In this document: positions 27,008 through 29,082 of the stretch, one piece after another
How the letters are laid out: each line of letters begins with the position of its first letter
How positions within the stretch are numbered: position 1 is the first letter of the stretch
Source of the DNA: Negadavirga shengliensis
Lineage (GTDB): Bacteria > Bacteroidota > Bacteroidia > Cytophagales > Cyclobacteriaceae
Direction of reading: 5' to 3'
DNA length: 29,082 bases
Assembly: GCF_042652345.1 (NCBI RefSeq)
Contig: NZ_JBHSJJ010000027.1
Location: forward strand, 1-29,082
Position numbers and translations under genes: made by a program
Notes under the pieces: model-generated
The model's input: only the letters and a program-made list of their open reading frames with translations
What the model was told of the DNA's origin: nothing
Databases searched by the model: none

Positions 27008-28423
27008 ATGGCCGGAAAAGATGTAAAAGAAGTGGTGGTTCTGGGAGCTGGACCGGGAGGCTATGCCGCAGCTTTCAGGGCAGCTGATCTGGGATTAAAG
27101 GTGACGCTAATAGATCCTGAGGCCAATCCAGGCGGCGTTTGTTTATATAGAGGATGCATACCGTCCAAAGCGCTGCTGCATCTCGCCGAAATCAAGCAGA
27201 CATCTGCTAAAGCGGCGGAATGGGGGCTGGCATTCAAGGATCCGGATGTTGATGCAAAAAAAATCAACCGCTGGAAAAATAAGGTAATCGCCAAACTTAC
27301 CCGCGGATTAGGCCAATTGGCAAAAAGCAGGGATATTGAATACCTCAGAGGCAGGGCCAAATTTACTTCCAAAAATAAACTCGAAGTAGATGAGGATGCC
27401 GGGGGAAAACTGACCCTTGAATTCAAGCATGCCATTATAGCCACCGGATCGGTTGCCATGACGCTGCCCAACGTGGAAATTGACCATCACGTAGTTATGG
27501 ACGCTGCGGATGCGCTGGAATTAAAGGAAATCCCTGGCAGTTTGTTGGTTATTGGCGGAGGATATATTGGTTTGGAATTGGGTAGCGTATATGCCTCTTT
27601 TGGATGCAAGGTTTCCATTGTGGAAATGACGGCAGATTTTCTCCCCGGAACGGATGATGATCTCATCAAAGGTTTTGAGAAAGCAAATAAGGGTCTTTTT
27701 GAGGCGGTATATTTTGAAACCCAAGTGGAAGCGGTGAACGCTGAAAAGGGAAAGGCAACTGTAAAACTGAAAACCGGTGGGAAAATAAAGGAAAAGAAAT
27801 TTGATAAAATCCTGGTGGCTGTGGGCCGACAACCCAATTCGGCCTCATTGGATCTGGACAAGATCAACCCTGAAATGGATGAAAAAGGCTTTTTGAAAGT
27901 TGATGTCCGGCAGAGAACCAGCATTGAAAACATCTTTGCCATTGGGGACATAACAGGGGAGCCGTTGCTTGCCCATAAGGCTACCCATGAGGGGCGGGTA
28001 GCTGCTGAAGCCATTGCCGGGAAAGCCGGCTCGGCTTATGATCCGATGGCCATCCCGTTTATCGTATTTACCAACCCGGAAATTGCCTGGTGTGGCCTAA
28101 CAGAGATCCAGGCAAAAGAAAAAGACATGAAAGTAAAAGTGGAAAGATTTCCCTGGTCCGCCTCGGGCCGGGCCATCACCCTCGGTGAAGAAACCGGGAT
28201 GACCAAATTGATTCTGGATGCGGAAACCGGAAGGGTTTTAGGGGGAGGTGCCGTCGGTAAACATGCGGGCGTGCTGATCCCGGAAATTTGTTTGGCCATA
28301 GAAATGGCTGCCACTGCGGAAGACCTGGCCTTGACCATCCACCCTCATCCCACGCTCTCTGAAACGATTATGGAGGCTGCTGAGCTTTTTGTAGGAAGCC
28401 CTACCCATTTACCCAGAAAATAA
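27008..28423 (+). CDS. lpdA: Dihydrolipoyl dehydrogenase (E3)
   Basis: The 471-residue flavoenzyme reoxidises dihydrolipoamide with NAD+. FAD-binding GAGPGG lies at 13-18, the redox disulfide is C45/C50 in GGVCLYRGCIPSK, the NAD domain has VIGGGYIGLELG, a second FAD contact is AIGDITGEPLLAHKA, and the catalytic pair is H447 and E452 in HPHPTLSE. The ATG at 27008 is taken; a GTG three bases upstream is less likely. It completes the E1-E2-E3 set and is the last gene of the six-gene run. No clear terminator follows within 100 bases. Confidence 0.97.
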   Translation: MAGKDVKEVVVLGAGPGGYAAAFRAADLGLKVTLIDPEANPGGVCLYRGCIPSKALLHLAEIKQTSAKAAEWGLAFKDPDVDAKKINRWKNKVIAKLTRGLGQLAKSRDIEYLRGRAKFTSKNKLEVDEDAGGKLTLEFKHAIIATGSVAMTLPNVEIDHHVVMDAADALELKEIPGSLLVIGGGYIGLELGSVYASFGCKVSIVEMTADFLPGTDDDLIKGFEKANKGLFEAVYFETQVEAVNAEKGKATVKLKTGGKIKEKKFDKILVAVGRQPNSASLDLDKINPEMDEKGFLKVDVRQRTSIENIFAIGDITGEPLLAHKATHEGRVAAEAIAGKAGSAYDPMAIPFIVFTNPEIAWCGLTEIQAKEKDMKVKVERFPWSASGRAITLGEETGMTKLILDAETGRVLGGGAVGKHAGVLIPEICLAIEMAATAEDLALTIHPHPTLSETIMEAAELFVGSPTHLPRK

Positions 28424-28919
28424 CCCTTTTTAACCTGAGTATATTGCATCGTTTTCATAACCAATTTTAATGGTCAAGGCTATCTCTGCTTCTACCCCTA
28501 ATCCCGTGCCTTTTGGATTATTTTTAAATACTCGTCCCTGATTGTCGAAGATTTTAAACAGGGGAAAAACCCGCTACACGGTTTTGTCCTCTCCTGCTCT
28601 TATGCCCCAGACATTCCTAATCTATCCATAGACGGGAGCGTCCATGAAGAGACTGCTTTTCCGGTTGGCAGGGATAAACTTTTACCAACGACATATTTCA
28701 GAAAACCCTTCAAAATCAGTTTCAGGGCAATGTTTATTCACGGCTGCCAATTGCACTTTACGTATGAGGTCCACGCTGGTCCTGGGTGCAGGCAAATCAA
28801 CACCATCATTTCTCATTTTTAAATTCTAAATTTTTATAACTCGCATCTGACGAACTTTTCCGTTATCGAGAGAAACGGAAACCTGTCGGCGTAATTGACG
28901 GAAACGCTGTCCGCCGAAG
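28424..28919. other. 496-bp region with possible decayed coding remnants on the minus strand
   Basis: No intact gene. On the minus strand, 28433-28573 is open for 47 codons without a start and reads like genuine protein (segments IFDNQGRVFKNNPKG and GVEAEIALTIKIGYE), ending at a stop at 28430-28432. A second minus frame, 28682-28816, starts with ATG and encodes 44 residues (begins MRNDGVDLPAPRTS). Stops and a frame change separate them, as in a degraded gene. I recognise no family. A plus-strand 61-codon frame over the same DNA is less protein-like. Confidence 0.35.
28857..28917. other. Two adjacent hairpins next to the right 56-bp repeat
   Basis: The first hairpin pairs 28857-28864 with 28874-28881 (8 bp, TTTCCGTT/AACGGAAA, nine-base loop). 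The second pairs 28886-28891 with 28912-28917 (6 bp, TCGGCG/CGCCGA). They lie immediately before the right repeat. The left copy has no such hairpins on its corresponding side. They could belong to a structured RNA or to the end of a mobile element; nothing decides between these. Confidence 0.5.
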
Positions 28920-28975
28920 CGATCTAAGCGGGCGGGCCGGCATCCCGTACAGCTGTCCACCTCCGTTAACTTAAG
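28920..28975 (-). repeat. 56-bp repeat, right copy (inverted partner at 108-163)
   Basis: This is the reverse complement of the left copy with four differences. In repeat orientation it starts at CTTAAG (28970-28975) and ends at 28920. A 26-residue minus-strand frame (28971-29051) reads into it and stops at the TAA inside CTTAAG, just as the left partial gene does. Confidence 0.85.
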
Positions 28976-28979
28976 GACT

Positions 28980-29002
28980 AACCTGCTGACAAACAGGTTT
29001 TT
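28980..29002 (+). terminator. Small hairpin with a T-run, terminator-like
   Basis: AACCTG (28980-28985) pairs with CAGGTT (28994-28999), and five T end at 29002. The stem is short and only moderately stable. It lies directly outside the right repeat with no obvious plus-strand gene to terminate other than distant lpdA transcription. Confidence 0.35.
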
Positions 29003-29010
29003 GAGGACGG

Positions 29011-29046
29011 CGTAATTCCTCCTTGGAGGAATTGCGTAGTTTTTTC
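29011..29046 (+). terminator. Strong palindrome followed by T-run, probable terminator
   Basis: AATTCCTCC and GGAGGAATT (29014-29033) form a perfect 9-bp stem with a two-base TT turn, extendable by G-U and C-G pairs, followed by TAG and six T. It has the form of an intrinsic terminator on the plus strand. The two-base turn means the top pair probably opens in RNA. Which transcript it ends is unclear; lpdA is about 600 bases upstream. Confidence 0.5.
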
Positions 29047-29082
29047 CCCATATTTGTTTAGTTATTTATTTGTAAATAAAAG

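Noticed and set aside
27487..28014. 175-codon minus-strand frame opposite lpdA
   Set aside because: Antisense shadow of an intact dihydrolipoyl dehydrogenase.
28644..28829. 61-codon plus-strand frame near the right end
   Set aside because: No recognisable motif or ribosome-binding site; the opposite strand looks slightly more protein-like, and neither is convincing.
28920..28975. Integron attC site
   Set aside because: GTTAAC next to hairpins recalls an attC core, but the GTTRRRY/RYYYAAC pair is not satisfied and there is no integrase or cassette array.
1..29082. Phage, CRISPR, toxin-antitoxin or restriction-type defence system
   Set aside because: No array of regular repeats and no nuclease, methylase, integrase, capsid or small toxin-like gene pair was found; recognised genes are metabolic, transport or envelope functions.

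Overview
The window looks like a chromosomal segment of a Bacteroidota bacterium, probably near the Cyclobacteriaceae. This is inferred from protein style, lipoprotein and Sec signals, AT-rich intergenic DNA, scarce Shine-Dalgarno sites and one TAnnTTTG promoter-like motif; no marker gene proves the lineage. I recognise 18 intact genes, plus one interrupted by a frameshift and the tail of another. There is no tRNA, rRNA, CRISPR array, transposase or integrase.

Layout. (1) 1-4140: the tail of an unidentified gene; a 56-bp repeat; a secreted serine hydrolase and a secreted DinB-like protein on the minus strand; and a lipoprotein amidase on the plus strand. (2) 4242-8469: a UDP-GlcNAc 2-epimerase gene (wecB) meets a three-gene export operon (membrane-fusion lipoprotein, FtsX-type permease, LolD-type ATPase) tail to tail. 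(3) 8470-10441: a long intergenic stretch, a single-domain response regulator and a WrbA-type flavoprotein. (4) 10559-16565: a fused beta-phosphoglucomutase-like/trehalose-phosphatase protein, a GH65 disaccharide phosphorylase, an envelope protein of a family I know only as uncharacterised, and a DoxX membrane protein on the other strand. (5) 16900-28423: six plus-strand genes in tight order: PEP synthase, a Ca2+-type P-ATPase interrupted by a frameshift, protein-L-isoaspartate methyltransferase, and a complete pyruvate dehydrogenase complex (AceE, AceF, Lpd). (6) 28424-29082: no convincing gene; possible coding remnants, several hairpins and a second, inverted copy of the 56-bp repeat.

How the genes may work together (inference). 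Regions 4 and 5 read as an accessory stress and carbon-metabolism block. GH65 would release beta-glucose-1-phosphate and the HAD protein would pass it to glucose-6-phosphate and handle trehalose-6-phosphate. PEP synthase and the pyruvate dehydrogenase complex are two opposite exits from pyruvate, Pcm repairs aged proteins and the ATPase exports cations. A homodimeric AceE-type E1 is not the usual Bacteroidota form, which suggests acquisition. The two 56-bp inverted repeats almost frame the window, but nothing shows that they mobilise it.

The observations most worth checking are the repeat pair, the ATPase frameshift lying beside an in-phase slippery heptamer, the 114-residue Lys/Glu linker in AceF and the gene order of regions 4 and 5.
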